Origin: CAZZEX01 sp964653285
GTDB lineage: Bacteria; Chloroflexota; Anaerolineae; B4-G1
Direction of reading: 5' to 3'
Assembly (NCBI GenBank): GCA_964653285.1
Contig: CAZZEX010000068.1
Location: forward strand, 1 to 26,111
DNA: 26,111 nt
The notes beneath the pieces were generated by a model. That model saw only the letters and a program-made list of their open reading frames with translations. It searched no databases and was not told the DNA's origin. This document shows, in pieces, positions 7,291-15,721 of the stretch. Made by a program: the position numbers and the translations under genes. Position 1 is the first letter of the stretch; every line of letters begins with the position of its first letter.

Positions 7291-7567
7291 TTTATCCTCC
7301 CCGGCTACTCCTCCTCGGTGAACCTGACGCGGGGCAGGTATCGCCCCGTCCGTGCGCGATGGGCCTCGTACCTGGCCCTGTGCCTGTGCCGCTTGCTCTG
7401 CCCGCCCTGCTGTGGTACAATCTCTTGGCCGGCGTGGAGTCCGGGGCGGTGGGAGCCGCCGTGGTGACAGACATCCTAACACAAGGCCCGCCCATCGTCA
7501 AGGTGTGGTGGGTGTTTTGTTGTGTGTAAAGACACGATGACAACGCAGGCGCAAGAAATAGTCCTCA
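7291..7567. other. Intergenic region between divergent genes, no supported gene
   Basis: The region contains an imperfect hairpin (GGGGC/GCCCC arms around 7331-7350). It also holds a plus-strand promoter-like string, TTGCTC (7393-7398), 17 bases, TACAAT (7416-7421), that points toward the CotH genes but lies over 300 bases before them. A 56-codon open frame at 7359-7529 has no ribosome site and would contain that promoter, so I do not call it. Confidence 0.4.
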
Positions 7568-7612
7568 ACAACTGTAACGGAGTTGTAACCCAAGAAGGGT
7601 GAAAAGTATTGT
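7568..7612 (+). promoter_or_regulatory. Candidate regulated promoter of the CotH gene pair
   Basis: A possible -35 TTGTAA (7583-7588), 18 bases, and -10 TATTGT (7607-7612) precede the first CotH gene by about 125 bases. The -35 overlaps two direct copies of TGTAAC whose starts are 11 bp apart (7573 and 7584), the spacing used by PhoB/OmpR-family activators. It also overlaps an inverted repeat ACAACT-N7-AGTTGT (7568-7586). Motif-level evidence only. Confidence 0.4.
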
Positions 7613-7737
7613 AAATTGGTATTGTGGCAGGCCCTGGAAAACCTGGCTGGCTTGTATGCCGGTTACAGCACCAGATTACTCACAAGCGTCAAAGATACAA
7701 GCGATCACAAGGTGCGAGATATAGGGAAGGGCACACG

Positions 7738-10700
7738 ATGAGTGGAAAGACGCCGACTGTATTGACAATTGCGGGCCTGTTGCTCGTCGTCACTACAGTC
7801 GCTAATGCTGCCAGCGCAACCCGCGTCCCGCCCGCACTGCGCGCTCCATCTCAGGATCACCACGTCTACCTGCCCCTCGCTGCGAACAGTTGTCCACTCG
7901 CCCCACCCATTTACCGCCTCTACGCCGACCCCGGCGACCTGGACTGGCTGGCGCAGGATCCCTACCGGAATGAGACTATCCCCGCCACCTTCTGCGCTCC
8001 TCCCGCTTCGGAGCCCCTCCCTTCCTCCCCCCCCAATGGGGGAGGGTGTTGGGACGTGGACATCCGCTACCGGGGCGACACCGCCCGCTTGATGCCCAAG
8101 AAGTGCTGGAAGGTCTTCTTCCCCGGCTCCGACCTCTTTCAGGACCAGAAGGGTCTGTCGCAGGAAGAACTGAACCTCGACGCTGACTACGTGGATCAGA
8201 CGCTGCTGCGCAGTTACATCGGCTACGATCTCTTTGCCCGCGTCGGCGTGCCCACCCCGCGCGCCGGTTACGCCCGTCTGTACATCAACGACGAGTACTA
8301 CGGCCTCTTCTCCCAGGTCGAGCAGGTTGACAAGCGTTTCCTCCACCGCATGGGCATCGAGATCCACGGCAACCTGTACAAGCCCTTCTACGGCAACCTG
8401 GGTCTGGAGGAAAACGATTGGTGGTACAACTACCATTACCCCAAGAAGACCAACCGGCAAAGCGGTCACGAGGACATGGTTGCTTTTATCGAACTGATCA
8501 ACTACACGCCTGACGAGCAGTTCCCGGAGACAATCGCGGAGGTACTGGATGTCAACGGCTGGCTGGACTGGTACGCCGTCAACATCCTCATCGGCAACTT
8601 CGAGATGACGAATAAGAACCACTATCTCTACCACGATTTCAGCACCGGTCGCTGGATGATTCTCCCCTGGGACGTGGACATCTCATTTGGGCACAACGAG
8701 GGTAATCCTTATGGGCTTTTCGACCGGGACATCAGTTGGGACAACCCCATTGACACCGGCGCTGACCCGGCAGGCAAGTACAACCACCTGATTGACCGCA
8801 TGATGGACGTGCCAGAGTTCCGCTTTTACCACTGTCGCCGCCTGACGGAGTTGATGGCCGACGAGTTCAGCCCCGCCGAGATGTTCCCCCGCATTGACGA
8901 GACATTCGCTACCATATACGCCGCGGCCATAGCCGATCCTAACCGCTGGCGACCGGATGAACTCTACGGCACCCCCGGCTTCGAGGACGGCCCGGACGAA
9001 CTGAAGACGTACATCACCAACCGCATTCAGTTCCTTGAGGGAGAAGGGCCCGGCTTCTGCCCCGGCCTGGAGGTACCTCTCACGGTCAACGAGTTCATGG
9101 CTGACAATGTCAACACCATCACCGACGAGGCTGGCGACCACGACGACTGGCTCGAGATCTACAATGGCAGTTCCACGCTGACCTGGAACCTGGGCGGGAT
9201 GTACCTGACCAACGACCTGAGTGAGCCGACGAAGTGGCGCATCCCTGACGGTACGCTCATCCCGCCGGGTGGCACGCTCCTCTTCTGGGCCGACGGCGAG
9301 GAGGAGGAAGGGTCGTTGCATACCAACTTTGAACTTAGTGCCACAGGCGGGCAAATCGGCCTCTTCGACCGTGACGTCTTCGGTAACGCGGCTATCTCGG
9401 TACTGGCCTACACCACCCAGGCGACCGATGTTGCTTACGGACGTATGCCTGATGGCGGCGAGACCTGGCAGTTCTTCACCGCCCCGACCCCAGGTTGGCG
9501 CAACGAAGGCCGTCCCCCTTCCATCAGCGGCACAGTCCACACCCCGACCTGGCCCACCAGTAGCGCCGACGTCACCGTTACCTCGGTCGTGACCGATGAG
9601 GGAGCCATCACGGTCACGTTGTGGTACCGCGCCTTCGCGCCAGAGATGCAGCCGCCAGACTACCGGCCTGTGCCGATGACTGCCGCCGGTGGGAACCTCT
9701 ATACCGGCATCATCCCTGCTCAAAACGGCGGCATCTGGGTGGAGTACTATGTCGAGGCGGAGGACGAGGCAGGGATGGTGACTGTGGATCGTCCCGGCTG
9801 GTCGCAGGGGGACTATCGCTACATCGTCGGTTGGCAGCGCCCGCCGCTAACCATCAACGAACTAATGGCACTCAACACCCACACGCTGGAAGATGAGGAC
9901 GGTGACCACGACGACTGGATCGAACTCTACAATGCCGGGCCGGTGGACATTGACGTGGGCGGGATGTACCTCAGCGATAACATTGGCAGTTCCACCCAAT
10001 TCACAATTCCCGCCGGCACCATCATTCCTGCCGGCGGCCACCTCATCTCATGGGCCGATGGCGACGGCACAGGCGGCCACCTCAACTTCAAACTGTCCGG
10101 CGCGGGCGAGTACATGGGTCTGTTCGACAGCCAGGCGGGCTACTATGCCCCCATTGACGCGGTCTACTTCGACCCACAGACTCCGGACGTCTCCTGGGGC
10201 CGCTTCCCCGATGGGTGCGACGAGTGGCACACGATGGCTATCCCCACGCCGGGCGAGCCTAACCGTCTGCTGCCCCCCCAGTTCGCGCAGGTGACGCGCA
10301 CGCCTACCTGGCCCAGCGCGGGCGATGGTGTGACTGTGACCGCCATCATCACCGCTGGCAGCCCCATCGTCTCCGTCACTTTGTGGTACGATACGGGGGC
10401 TGGCCCCCAGGCTGTGCCGATGGTCGGAGGCACTGTCTACACTGCGCACATCCTTCCACAGTCCGAGGGCACGCTGGTGAACTACTACCTGGAGGCAGTG
10501 GACGACGTGGGTCAGAGGACGCTTGACCCCACTGCTGCCCCTATAGTCACTCACCGCTACCTGGTCGGCTATGCGCCCCCGACCGTGCTCATCAACGAAT
10601 TCCTGGCCGACAACGAGAGCGTCAACCAGGACGAGGCAGGGGAGTACGACGACTGGGTGGAATTGTACAACGATAGCGCGGCCGCGGTTACGCTGGACGG

Positions 10701-11013
10701 GATGTATTTCACGGACGACCTGAGCGAGCCGACGAAGTGGCAGTTCCCGACCGGCACGACCATCCCGCCAGGCGGCTACCTGCTGGTGTGGTGCGACAAG
10801 GACGCGGGACAGGGGCCGCTACACGCCGACTTCAAGCTGGACCGGGACGGGGAGGAGATTGGTCTCTTCTCCGACGACGCCCACGGCAACGTCCCGCTCG
10901 ACAGTGTGGTCTTCGGCCCGCAACTGGAGAACGTATCCTACGGATGGCGGCCGGATGGATCAGATGCCTGGGATTTCCTCGATCCACCCACGCCAGGGGC
11001 GAGCAATGAGTAA
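7738..11013 (+). CDS. Exported CotH-kinase protein with three lamin-tail domains
   Basis: Product of 1091 residues from ATG 7738; the 38 residues before it in the open frame are not signal-like. Residues 1-26 form a signal peptide. A VYLPLAANS motif follows at about 43-51. The CotH domain (about 95-400) contains WDVDIRYRGD, YARLYINDEYYGLFSQVEQVD and NKNHYLYHD...MILPWDVDISFG, the last carrying the acidic active-site residues. Three lamin-tail domains start near 446, 704 and 949 (NEFMADN, NELMALN, NEFLADN, each with DDWLEIYN-like strands), separated by Ig-like linkers with HTPTWP or RTPTWP. CotH proteins are atypical protein kinases, best known from spore coats. A GC-rich palindrome encodes PSSPPNGGG at about 97-105. 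It overlaps the next CotH gene by 8 bp. Confidence 0.9.
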   Translation: MSGKTPTVLTIAGLLLVVTTVANAASATRVPPALRAPSQDHHVYLPLAANSCPLAPPIYRLYADPGDLDWLAQDPYRNETIPATFCAPPASEPLPSSPPNGGGCWDVDIRYRGDTARLMPKKCWKVFFPGSDLFQDQKGLSQEELNLDADYVDQTLLRSYIGYDLFARVGVPTPRAGYARLYINDEYYGLFSQVEQVDKRFLHRMGIEIHGNLYKPFYGNLGLEENDWWYNYHYPKKTNRQSGHEDMVAFIELINYTPDEQFPETIAEVLDVNGWLDWYAVNILIGNFEMTNKNHYLYHDFSTGRWMILPWDVDISFGHNEGNPYGLFDRDISWDNPIDTGADPAGKYNHLIDRMMDVPEFRFYHCRRLTELMADEFSPAEMFPRIDETFATIYAAAIADPNRWRPDELYGTPGFEDGPDELKTYITNRIQFLEGEGPGFCPGLEVPLTVNEFMADNVNTITDEAGDHDDWLEIYNGSSTLTWNLGGMYLTNDLSEPTKWRIPDGTLIPPGGTLLFWADGEEEEGSLHTNFELSATGGQIGLFDRDVFGNAAISVLAYTTQATDVAYGRMPDGGETWQFFTAPTPGWRNEGRPPSISGTVHTPTWPTSSADVTVTSVVTDEGAITVTLWYRAFAPEMQPPDYRPVPMTAAGGNLYTGIIPAQNGGIWVEYYVEAEDEAGMVTVDRPGWSQGDYRYIVGWQRPPLTINELMALNTHTLEDEDGDHDDWIELYNAGPVDIDVGGMYLSDNIGSSTQFTIPAGTIIPAGGHLISWADGDGTGGHLNFKLSGAGEYMGLFDSQAGYYAPIDAVYFDPQTPDVSWGRFPDGCDEWHTMAIPTPGEPNRLLPPQFAQVTRTPTWPSAGDGVTVTAIITAGSPIVSVTLWYDTGAGPQAVPMVGGTVYTAHILPQSEGTLVNYYLEAVDDVGQRTLDPTAAPIVTHRYLVGYAPPTVLINEFLADNESVNQDEAGEYDDWVELYNDSAAAVTLDGMYFTDDLSEPTKWQFPTGTTIPPGGYLLVWCDKDAGQGPLHADFKLDRDGEEIGLFSDDAHGNVPLDSVVFGPQLENVSYGWRPDGSDAWDFLDPPTPGASNE
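8024..8045. repeat. GC-rich palindromic insert inside the first CotH gene
   Basis: CCTCCCC (8024-8030) and GGGGAGG (8039-8045) are inverted around an 8-base loop. They encode a Ser/Pro/Gly stretch just before the CotH fold begins. It resembles the inserts in aroE, the second CotH gene and the phosphatase gene. Confidence 0.6.
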
Positions 11014-14000
11014 AATCTCAAATTCCAGGTGGCTGATTACGATCGTTGTTCGTTGGTCATTGGTCGTTGTTCATTGTTCATTGTTCATTGTTCCGTGTCT
11101 GCTAACGAGTGAGCAGGTCGTGGCCCAGTCAGGCTCCCAAATCGTCATCAACGAGATCCAGTACCACCCCGCCTCTGACAACCACGGCGAGGAGTACATC
11201 GAACTATACAACGCTGGCCCCACTGCTATAGATCTCTCCGGCTGGGCGTTCAGCGACGGCATCGCGTACACTTTCCCGACCGGCGTTTCTATCCCCCCCA
11301 GTGGTTACGTCGTCGTCGGCCACGACCCGGCCACGGTCGAGGCCGTATACGGCATCAGCGGCGTGTTGGGCCCCTTCGAGAGCGGTCGCCTCTCCAACGG
11401 CGGCGAGCGGGTGGCGATTGAGGACGCCGGGGGTACCCTGGTGGACGAGGTCACCTACGACGACCACCACCCCTGGCCCGAGTCGCCCGACGGCAAAGGC
11501 CCCTCGCTGGAACTGATCAGTCCGGCCTTCGACAACGACCGCCCTTGTTCCTGGGGGACCAGCCAGCCGGTTGAGACCAGCCTGGGCACCCCTGGCGCGC
11601 AGAACAGCGTCTACTCGACCGACAACATCCCCCCCTGCGTCACCGACGTCGCGCACACGCCCGCCACCCCCACCTCCAGCCAGCCGGTGACCGTCACGGC
11701 GCTGGTGGACGACAACAGTGCAGTCGCAGCGGTGACGCTGCACTATCGCCCTGAAGGGACGTCCGACTACCTGACGCTACCGATGACCCCCTCTCCCCCC
11801 CCCCTGGAGGGGGGGACAGGGGGGGCCTACACCGGTGTCATCCCGGCCCAGGGCGACGGGTTATACGTCGAGTTCTACGTCACTGCGACCGACGACGAGG
11901 GAGCCGGACGCACCGTGCCAGAGAGCGCGCCGGGCACCACCTCCGACGAGACAGGGCTCCCCATCACCGTCAGTTACCTCTACCAGGTGGAGAACACTCC
12001 GCCCACGAGTGACCTGCCCATCTGTCGGCTCATCATGACGCAGGAGAACTGGGCTGAACTGACCAACCGCGATCTTTTTTCCAACGTCCTGCTGAACGCG
12101 ACCTTTGTCTACGAGGGGGAGGTGTTCTACAACATCGGCGTGCGCTACCGGGGCGAGGGTTCCCGCAACTCCTGGCCCCGCCCCTACCGCATCAAGTTCC
12201 GTGACGAGCATGAGTTCGAGGACCGGGAGCGGGTCAACCTGGTGAGCGACAACCTGGGGCGCGAAGCGCTGACCCACGACCTATTTCAGCGCGTGGGGTT
12301 GCCATCCTCAGGCACCCGCTTCGTGACGCTCTACATCAACGAGAACCAGCAGGGCGACTACCTGGACGTCGAGCAGGTGGACAACGACTTCCTGGAGGCG
12401 AGGTTTTCAAGCCAGGACGACGACGGCGGCAACCTGTACCGGGGCTTTGACGGGGCTGACCTGAGTTATCGTGGCCTTGACCCCAACAGTTACCGGCCCT
12501 ACTACCTCAAGAAGAACAACGAAGATGCAGATGACTACTCCGACATCATCGCGCTGACCGACGCGCTCACCAACAGTCCCGATGAGACCTTCCGCGCCGA
12601 GGCGGAGGCGGTGGCCGACATGCGCCAATGGCTGCGCTGGTTCGCAGTTCAGGCGGTGCTCGATAACCACGAGGGGGCGCTGTGGGTCGGGCAGGGCGAT
12701 GACTACTTTCTCTACCATCGTCCCTCCGACGGCCACTTCATCCTCATCTCCTGGGACCACGACGGCACCTTCTCCCACCCAGATCACTCCATCTGGGAGC
12801 CCAACTGGTTGGCCGGTGAAATCGTGCAGCGTATCCTGAACTACCCGGACTTCACGCGCTGGTACTACCAGGACATCGCCAGCATCGCGGCGGATGAGTT
12901 CTCGATAGCAGAGATGATCCCACGCATCGACGCGCTGCCCGACGTGGTGAGCACAGAGGAGCGGGACCGGCTCAAGTGGTACGTCTCCAACCGCATCCCG
13001 GCGTTGAACGATCAGATACCCGACACGACGCTCTCCATCAGCACCAACGACGGGGCGGACTTCACGACAACCAGCCCGGAGGTGACGTTGGAGGGAAATT
13101 GCTCTCCTGTACGCGATGTCCAGGTCAACGGGAGCAGCGAGGGCGTGTGCTACCCAACGGCGACGACCTGGCGCTACACGGGTGTGCTCTGGACGCGAGA
13201 CAACGTCTTCGTCATCACCGATGGGCTGGATAGTAGCACGATTACGGTGTACTGGGAGGCCTTCCACGGTGGTACGCTGACAGAGGACACCACGCTTTCG
13301 ACCAGCGGTTATCCGTATGCCATCACCGACGACATCATCGTGCCGGCGGGCGTCACGCTGACCATCGAACCGGGCGTGACACTCCAGTTCCAGAAGGACC
13401 GTTGGCTGTGGGTGAAGGAAGGGGGGAGGTTGCTGGCAGAAGGAACCGCCGCACAGCCCATCGTCTTCACACGGCAGGGGAGCGATTACTGGGGCGGTAT
13501 CCTGCTCGAGTGCACCCAGGCGGATAACCGCATCAGCCATGCGGTGATTGAGTACACCCGCGAGGTGATCAGTTGCCCCCGCACCCACGGCGTCTCGGCC
13601 TACGGCTCGCGGGTGACCATCGCCGACAGCATCATTCGCCACACCGACTTCAGCGACGCTGTCCAGACCTATCCCTGGGGGGGATACGACCCAACGATCT
13701 ACTTGCTGCGCAACGAGATTTACGACATCCAGAGAGATGCTGTGCATGTCACCGGCGGGTATGCCCTCATCCAGGGCAACCACATCCACGACGTTCGGCA
13801 TGGCGATTACGAATTCGAAGGCATTGAGGTCAGCCACATGGTCACACCTGCGCTGTTGCTGGACAATCACATCCACGACGTCTCCGACGACTGTCTGGAC
13901 CTGAACCACTCATCGGCGATTATCGAGCGCAACGAGTTGCACCACTGCGGCGACAAGGGCATCTCTATCGGGCACCCCTGCTCCACGACGCTGGTGAACA

Positions 14001-14479
14001 ATCTGATCTACAACTGCTTAGGCAAGGATGAGGATCCCTACAGTGGCACGGGCATCGCAGTCAAAGATGGCGCCGTCTCGCACATCGTCAACAACACGGT
14101 GTCCGACTGCAAGCATGGTATCTACTTGTACCACGGGCAGGGGGGCAGCGCCACAGTGGTCAATTGCATTGTGTGGGGCAACGAGGCGAACCTGGAACTG
14201 CGCGACGGGTCCGTCATCACCGTCACCTACTCCGACATTGAGGGCGGTTGGGACGGCGAGAAGAACTTAGACGAGTACCCGCTCTTTCGTGCTTCTCAAG
14301 GCGGTAACTACCGGCTGCTGGAGGATTCGCCGTGTGTGGACTCGGGTACGCCAGAGGGCGCGCCGGGCGAGGACATCCTGGGTGTCTACCGGCCCCACGG
14401 CGAGGGGTATGACCGGGGAGCGCACGAGTTCTTTGAGTTCTTTTCCTGCTACCTGCCGTTGAGCTTGCGGTCGCATTGA
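11006..14479 (+). CDS. Exported lamin-tail/CotH-kinase/beta-helix protein
   Basis: Product of 1157 residues from ATG 11006, inside the end of the upstream CotH gene (8-bp overlap). AGGGGCGAGCA precedes the start. Residues 1-38 are a signal peptide, largely encoded by a TTGTTCA-type microrepeat. A lamin-tail domain (about 44-200, INEIQYHPASDNHGEEYIELYN) is followed by an Ig-like segment. The CotH domain (about 332-670) contains IGVRYRGEGSRNSW, FVTLYINENQQGDYLDVEQVD and HFILISWDHDGTFSHPDH. A right-handed beta-helix (about 775-1090) has NosD-like turns such as LLDNHIHDVSDDCLDLNHSS. The last residues CYLPLSLRSH repeat the YLPL motif of its neighbour. Likely a surface or secreted kinase with carbohydrate-binding potential; substrate unknown. 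Confidence 0.9.
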   Translation: MSKISNSRWLITIVVRWSLVVVHCSLFIVPCLLTSEQVVAQSGSQIVINEIQYHPASDNHGEEYIELYNAGPTAIDLSGWAFSDGIAYTFPTGVSIPPSGYVVVGHDPATVEAVYGISGVLGPFESGRLSNGGERVAIEDAGGTLVDEVTYDDHHPWPESPDGKGPSLELISPAFDNDRPCSWGTSQPVETSLGTPGAQNSVYSTDNIPPCVTDVAHTPATPTSSQPVTVTALVDDNSAVAAVTLHYRPEGTSDYLTLPMTPSPPPLEGGTGGAYTGVIPAQGDGLYVEFYVTATDDEGAGRTVPESAPGTTSDETGLPITVSYLYQVENTPPTSDLPICRLIMTQENWAELTNRDLFSNVLLNATFVYEGEVFYNIGVRYRGEGSRNSWPRPYRIKFRDEHEFEDRERVNLVSDNLGREALTHDLFQRVGLPSSGTRFVTLYINENQQGDYLDVEQVDNDFLEARFSSQDDDGGNLYRGFDGADLSYRGLDPNSYRPYYLKKNNEDADDYSDIIALTDALTNSPDETFRAEAEAVADMRQWLRWFAVQAVLDNHEGALWVGQGDDYFLYHRPSDGHFILISWDHDGTFSHPDHSIWEPNWLAGEIVQRILNYPDFTRWYYQDIASIAADEFSIAEMIPRIDALPDVVSTEERDRLKWYVSNRIPALNDQIPDTTLSISTNDGADFTTTSPEVTLEGNCSPVRDVQVNGSSEGVCYPTATTWRYTGVLWTRDNVFVITDGLDSSTITVYWEAFHGGTLTEDTTLSTSGYPYAITDDIIVPAGVTLTIEPGVTLQFQKDRWLWVKEGGRLLAEGTAAQPIVFTRQGSDYWGGILLECTQADNRISHAVIEYTREVISCPRTHGVSAYGSRVTIADSIIRHTDFSDAVQTYPWGGYDPTIYLLRNEIYDIQRDAVHVTGGYALIQGNHIHDVRHGDYEFEGIEVSHMVTPALLLDNHIHDVSDDCLDLNHSSAIIERNELHHCGDKGISIGHPCSTTLVNNLIYNCLGKDEDPYSGTGIAVKDGAVSHIVNNTVSDCKHGIYLYHGQGGSATVVNCIVWGNEANLELRDGSVITVTYSDIEGGWDGEKNLDEYPLFRASQGGNYRLLEDSPCVDSGTPEGAPGEDILGVYRPHGEGYDRGAHEFFEFFSCYLPLSLRSH
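11044..11093. repeat. TTGGTCATTGG / TTGTTCA microrepeat encoding a signal peptide
   Basis: The stretch is built from CGTTGGTCATTGGTCG and three tandem TTGTTCA units. In the second CotH frame it encodes the hydrophobic signal core. A related array lies at 20404-20443 at another gene boundary. Confidence 0.6.
11786..11826. repeat. GC-rich palindromic insert inside the second CotH gene
   Basis: A C7 run (11798-11804), TGGA, and a G7 run (11809-11815) are flanked by further C- and G-runs. The segment encodes PSPPPLEGGTGG within an Ig-like domain that otherwise reads like its homologues upstream. Confidence 0.6.
14469..14479. repeat. Partial copy of the 15-bp repeat at the CotH stop codon
   Basis: GGTCGCATTGA, the first 11 bases of the 15-bp repeat found at 14555 and 15555. 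Its TGA is the stop codon of the second CotH gene. Confidence 0.5.
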
Positions 14480-14492
14480 CAACACCGTTCGC

Positions 14493-14538
14493 CGAAGTCT
14501 CCGACCGAGGCGAAAAGGGCTTGGTCGGGAGACCTTCG
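14493..14538. repeat. Imperfect inverted repeat after the CotH genes, possible terminator
   Basis: CGAAGTCTCCGACC (14493-14506) and GGTCGGGAGACCTTCG (14523-14538) are inverted copies differing by two single-base insertions, around a 16-base loop. It lies 13 bases past the CotH stop and has no T run. It could stop transcription or be a small mobile palindrome. Confidence 0.55.
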
Positions 14539-14554
14539 CCCATCAGGGAGGCTC

Positions 14555-14569
14555 GGTCGCATTGATGCA
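14555..14569. repeat. 15-bp direct repeat, left copy (toxin-antitoxin flank)
   Basis: GGTCGCATTGATGCA is identical to 15555-15569, exactly 1000 bp away. The copy contains a GCAT-TG-ATGC dyad and lies just upstream of the TATAAT at 14588, a position suited to an autoregulatory operator. Confidence 0.7.
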
Positions 14570-14587
14570 AGTTTTGCCGCATTGGAG

Positions 14588-14593
14588 TATAAT
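14588..14593 (+). promoter_or_regulatory. -10 element of the toxin-antitoxin pair
   Basis: A perfect TATAAT lies 20 bases upstream of the first gene's ATG. The best -35 candidate, TTGATG at 14562, is 20 bases away, longer than usual. The longer string TTGGAGTATAAT also occurs upstream of aroE at 21430-21441. AGGAGG at 14604-14609 is the ribosome site. Confidence 0.6.
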
Positions 14594-14613
14594 AGCCTTC
14601 AGAGGAGGAGGCA

Positions 14614-14883
14614 ATGGTCGAGAGAGCACAGCAACACCCCTACTTCTTCTGGGACTACGACATCACCGAGGAAGAGGTGCACGAGATTCTGCGTGGTAAT
14701 GATGAGTCCCGCAAGATCTGGGTGATGAGCCGCATTCTGGAGCGCGCTCACTTCGATGACGTGTGGCATTATCTTACTCCGCCTGACCTGCGGCGATATT
14801 TCGGGCGGCTGCAACTCCGCCCACAAGTCCGAGAGGTGTGGGCTCACGCGATTGAGGTATGGAGCCGTGACGAGCGCCCCTAG
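14614..14883 (+). CDS. DUF6922-like small protein, putative antitoxin
   Basis: An 89-residue protein with PYFFWDYDITEEEVHEILRG near the N-terminus and KIWVMSRILERAHFDDVWHY in the middle. This layout (FWDxD, then RILE with a helix-turn-helix-like tail) resembles DUF6922 proteins, which commonly sit directly before nucleotidyltransferase genes. It has a strong AGAGGAGGAGGCA ribosome site. The stop overlaps the GTG of the next gene by 17 bases, so the pair is co-translated. An antitoxin role is inferred from position and size; no biochemical motif proves it. Confidence 0.7.
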   Translation: MVERAQQHPYFFWDYDITEEEVHEILRGNDESRKIWVMSRILERAHFDDVWHYLTPPDLRRYFGRLQLRPQVREVWAHAIEVWSRDERP

Positions 14884-15538
14884 TGTGCTGACTCCACTGC
14901 AGCGTCGTTTCCTGCAAGCCTTCTTCGCCCACGCGGTCGGGACCCGTTTTTTCTTGACCGGTGGGACAGCCCTGGCAGCGTTTTACCTCCACCACCGGCT
15001 CAGCAGGGATGTTGACCTGTTCACTACTGACGACGAGGCGCTACCGCTGGCTCGACGTGAGATGCCCTTTATTGCAAGCGATCTGGGCTGCCAGGCACGG
15101 AGCAGCACTACGACGCCCACCTTTCAAGTCTTTCTGCTGGAATCCCCCGACGAGCCGACCCTAAAGGTTGATCTAGTACGCGACATAGATGTCCAGTTTG
15201 GCACACGCCAGGAGATCAAGGGTATCATCGTAGATGCCGAGGAGAACATTGCTGTCAACAAAATCCTGAGCATTTTCGGACGCACAGAGAGCAAGGATTT
15301 CGTGGACGTGTACTTTCTCTTGCAGGCCGGGTATGACTTCAAACGTCTGGTGGCGTTAGCCAAGCAGAAGGACACCGGGCTGACCGAGTTCTGGCTGGCC
15401 GGGATGATGAGGGAAGTCACGAAACTGAGGGTTTTTCCCCAGATGCTGAAGCCGTTGACTTTGGACGAGTTGCAGACGTTCTTTCTGGAGTTGGCCGACC
15501 GCGAATTCCGCGACGTGAGGCCTCTGAACTGGTATTGA
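14867..15538 (+). CDS. AbiEii/AbiGii-type nucleotidyltransferase, putative toxin
   Basis: Product of 223 residues from GTG 14867, which lies inside the end of the preceding gene; GTG 14885 is a possible later start. The motif GGTALAAFYLHHRLSRDVD near residues 28-46 carries the GG-x-A core and the two metal-binding Asp residues of the DNA polymerase beta-like fold. ENIAVNKILSIFGRTESKDFVDVYFLL supplies the later conserved Lys and Asp of the AbiEii family. Such proteins transfer nucleotides, for example to tRNA, and act as toxins or phage abortive-infection effectors. Whether this copy is active is unknown. The module is flanked by identical 15-bp repeats. Confidence 0.85.
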   Translation: MTSAPSVLTPLQRRFLQAFFAHAVGTRFFLTGGTALAAFYLHHRLSRDVDLFTTDDEALPLARREMPFIASDLGCQARSSTTTPTFQVFLLESPDEPTLKVDLVRDIDVQFGTRQEIKGIIVDAEENIAVNKILSIFGRTESKDFVDVYFLLQAGYDFKRLVALAKQKDTGLTEFWLAGMMREVTKLRVFPQMLKPLTLDELQTFFLELADREFRDVRPLNWY

Positions 15539-15554
15539 AGATAACGCGCATCGA

Positions 15555-15569
15555 GGTCGCATTGATGCA
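15555..15569. repeat. 15-bp direct repeat, right copy (toxin-antitoxin flank)
   Basis: GGTCGCATTGATGCA, 17 bases past the toxin stop, identical to the copy at 14555. The placement on both sides of the module could mark its boundaries or a past duplication. The stretch from here to the tRNA promoter holds no gene I can support. Confidence 0.7.
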
Positions 15570-15684
15570 CGTCATACAGGTACTCACCGTCGCTCAGCAT
15601 CTCCAGCAGACCGGGGGCCTAGTCCCAATCATCGCTCTCTTTATTGCGTGGGCATCTCTCCCCTAGAGTTTTTGGCATGCTTGC

Positions 15685-15713
15685 TTGCCGTGCTGCGGAG
15701 GGCGTGCTATAAT
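15685..15713 (+). promoter_or_regulatory. Promoter of tRNA-Arg
   Basis: TTGCCG (15685-15690), a 17-base spacer and a perfect TATAAT (15708-15713). The predicted start is within a few bases of the tRNA 5' end at 15722. Confidence 0.8.
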
Positions 15714-15721
15714 CAGGCTAA

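Noticed and set aside
7291..7482. N-terminal extension of the ConA-like protein to 330 residues
   Set aside because: The extra 64 residues are Arg/Pro-rich and unlike the family, and GGAGG precedes the ATG at 7290.
7359..7529. A 56-codon open frame in the intergenic region
   Set aside because: No ribosome site, a promoter-like string lies inside it, and no family resemblance is visible.
7614..7737. c-di-GMP (GEMM) riboswitch in the CotH leader
   Set aside because: Short hairpins such as CTGGC/GCCGG exist, but the conserved GEMM core sequences are not present in order.
15539..15660. A minus-strand coding-like stretch (LLEMLSDGEYLYDV) after the toxin gene
   Set aside because: It has no start, length or recognised family that would support a gene; at most it is a relic.
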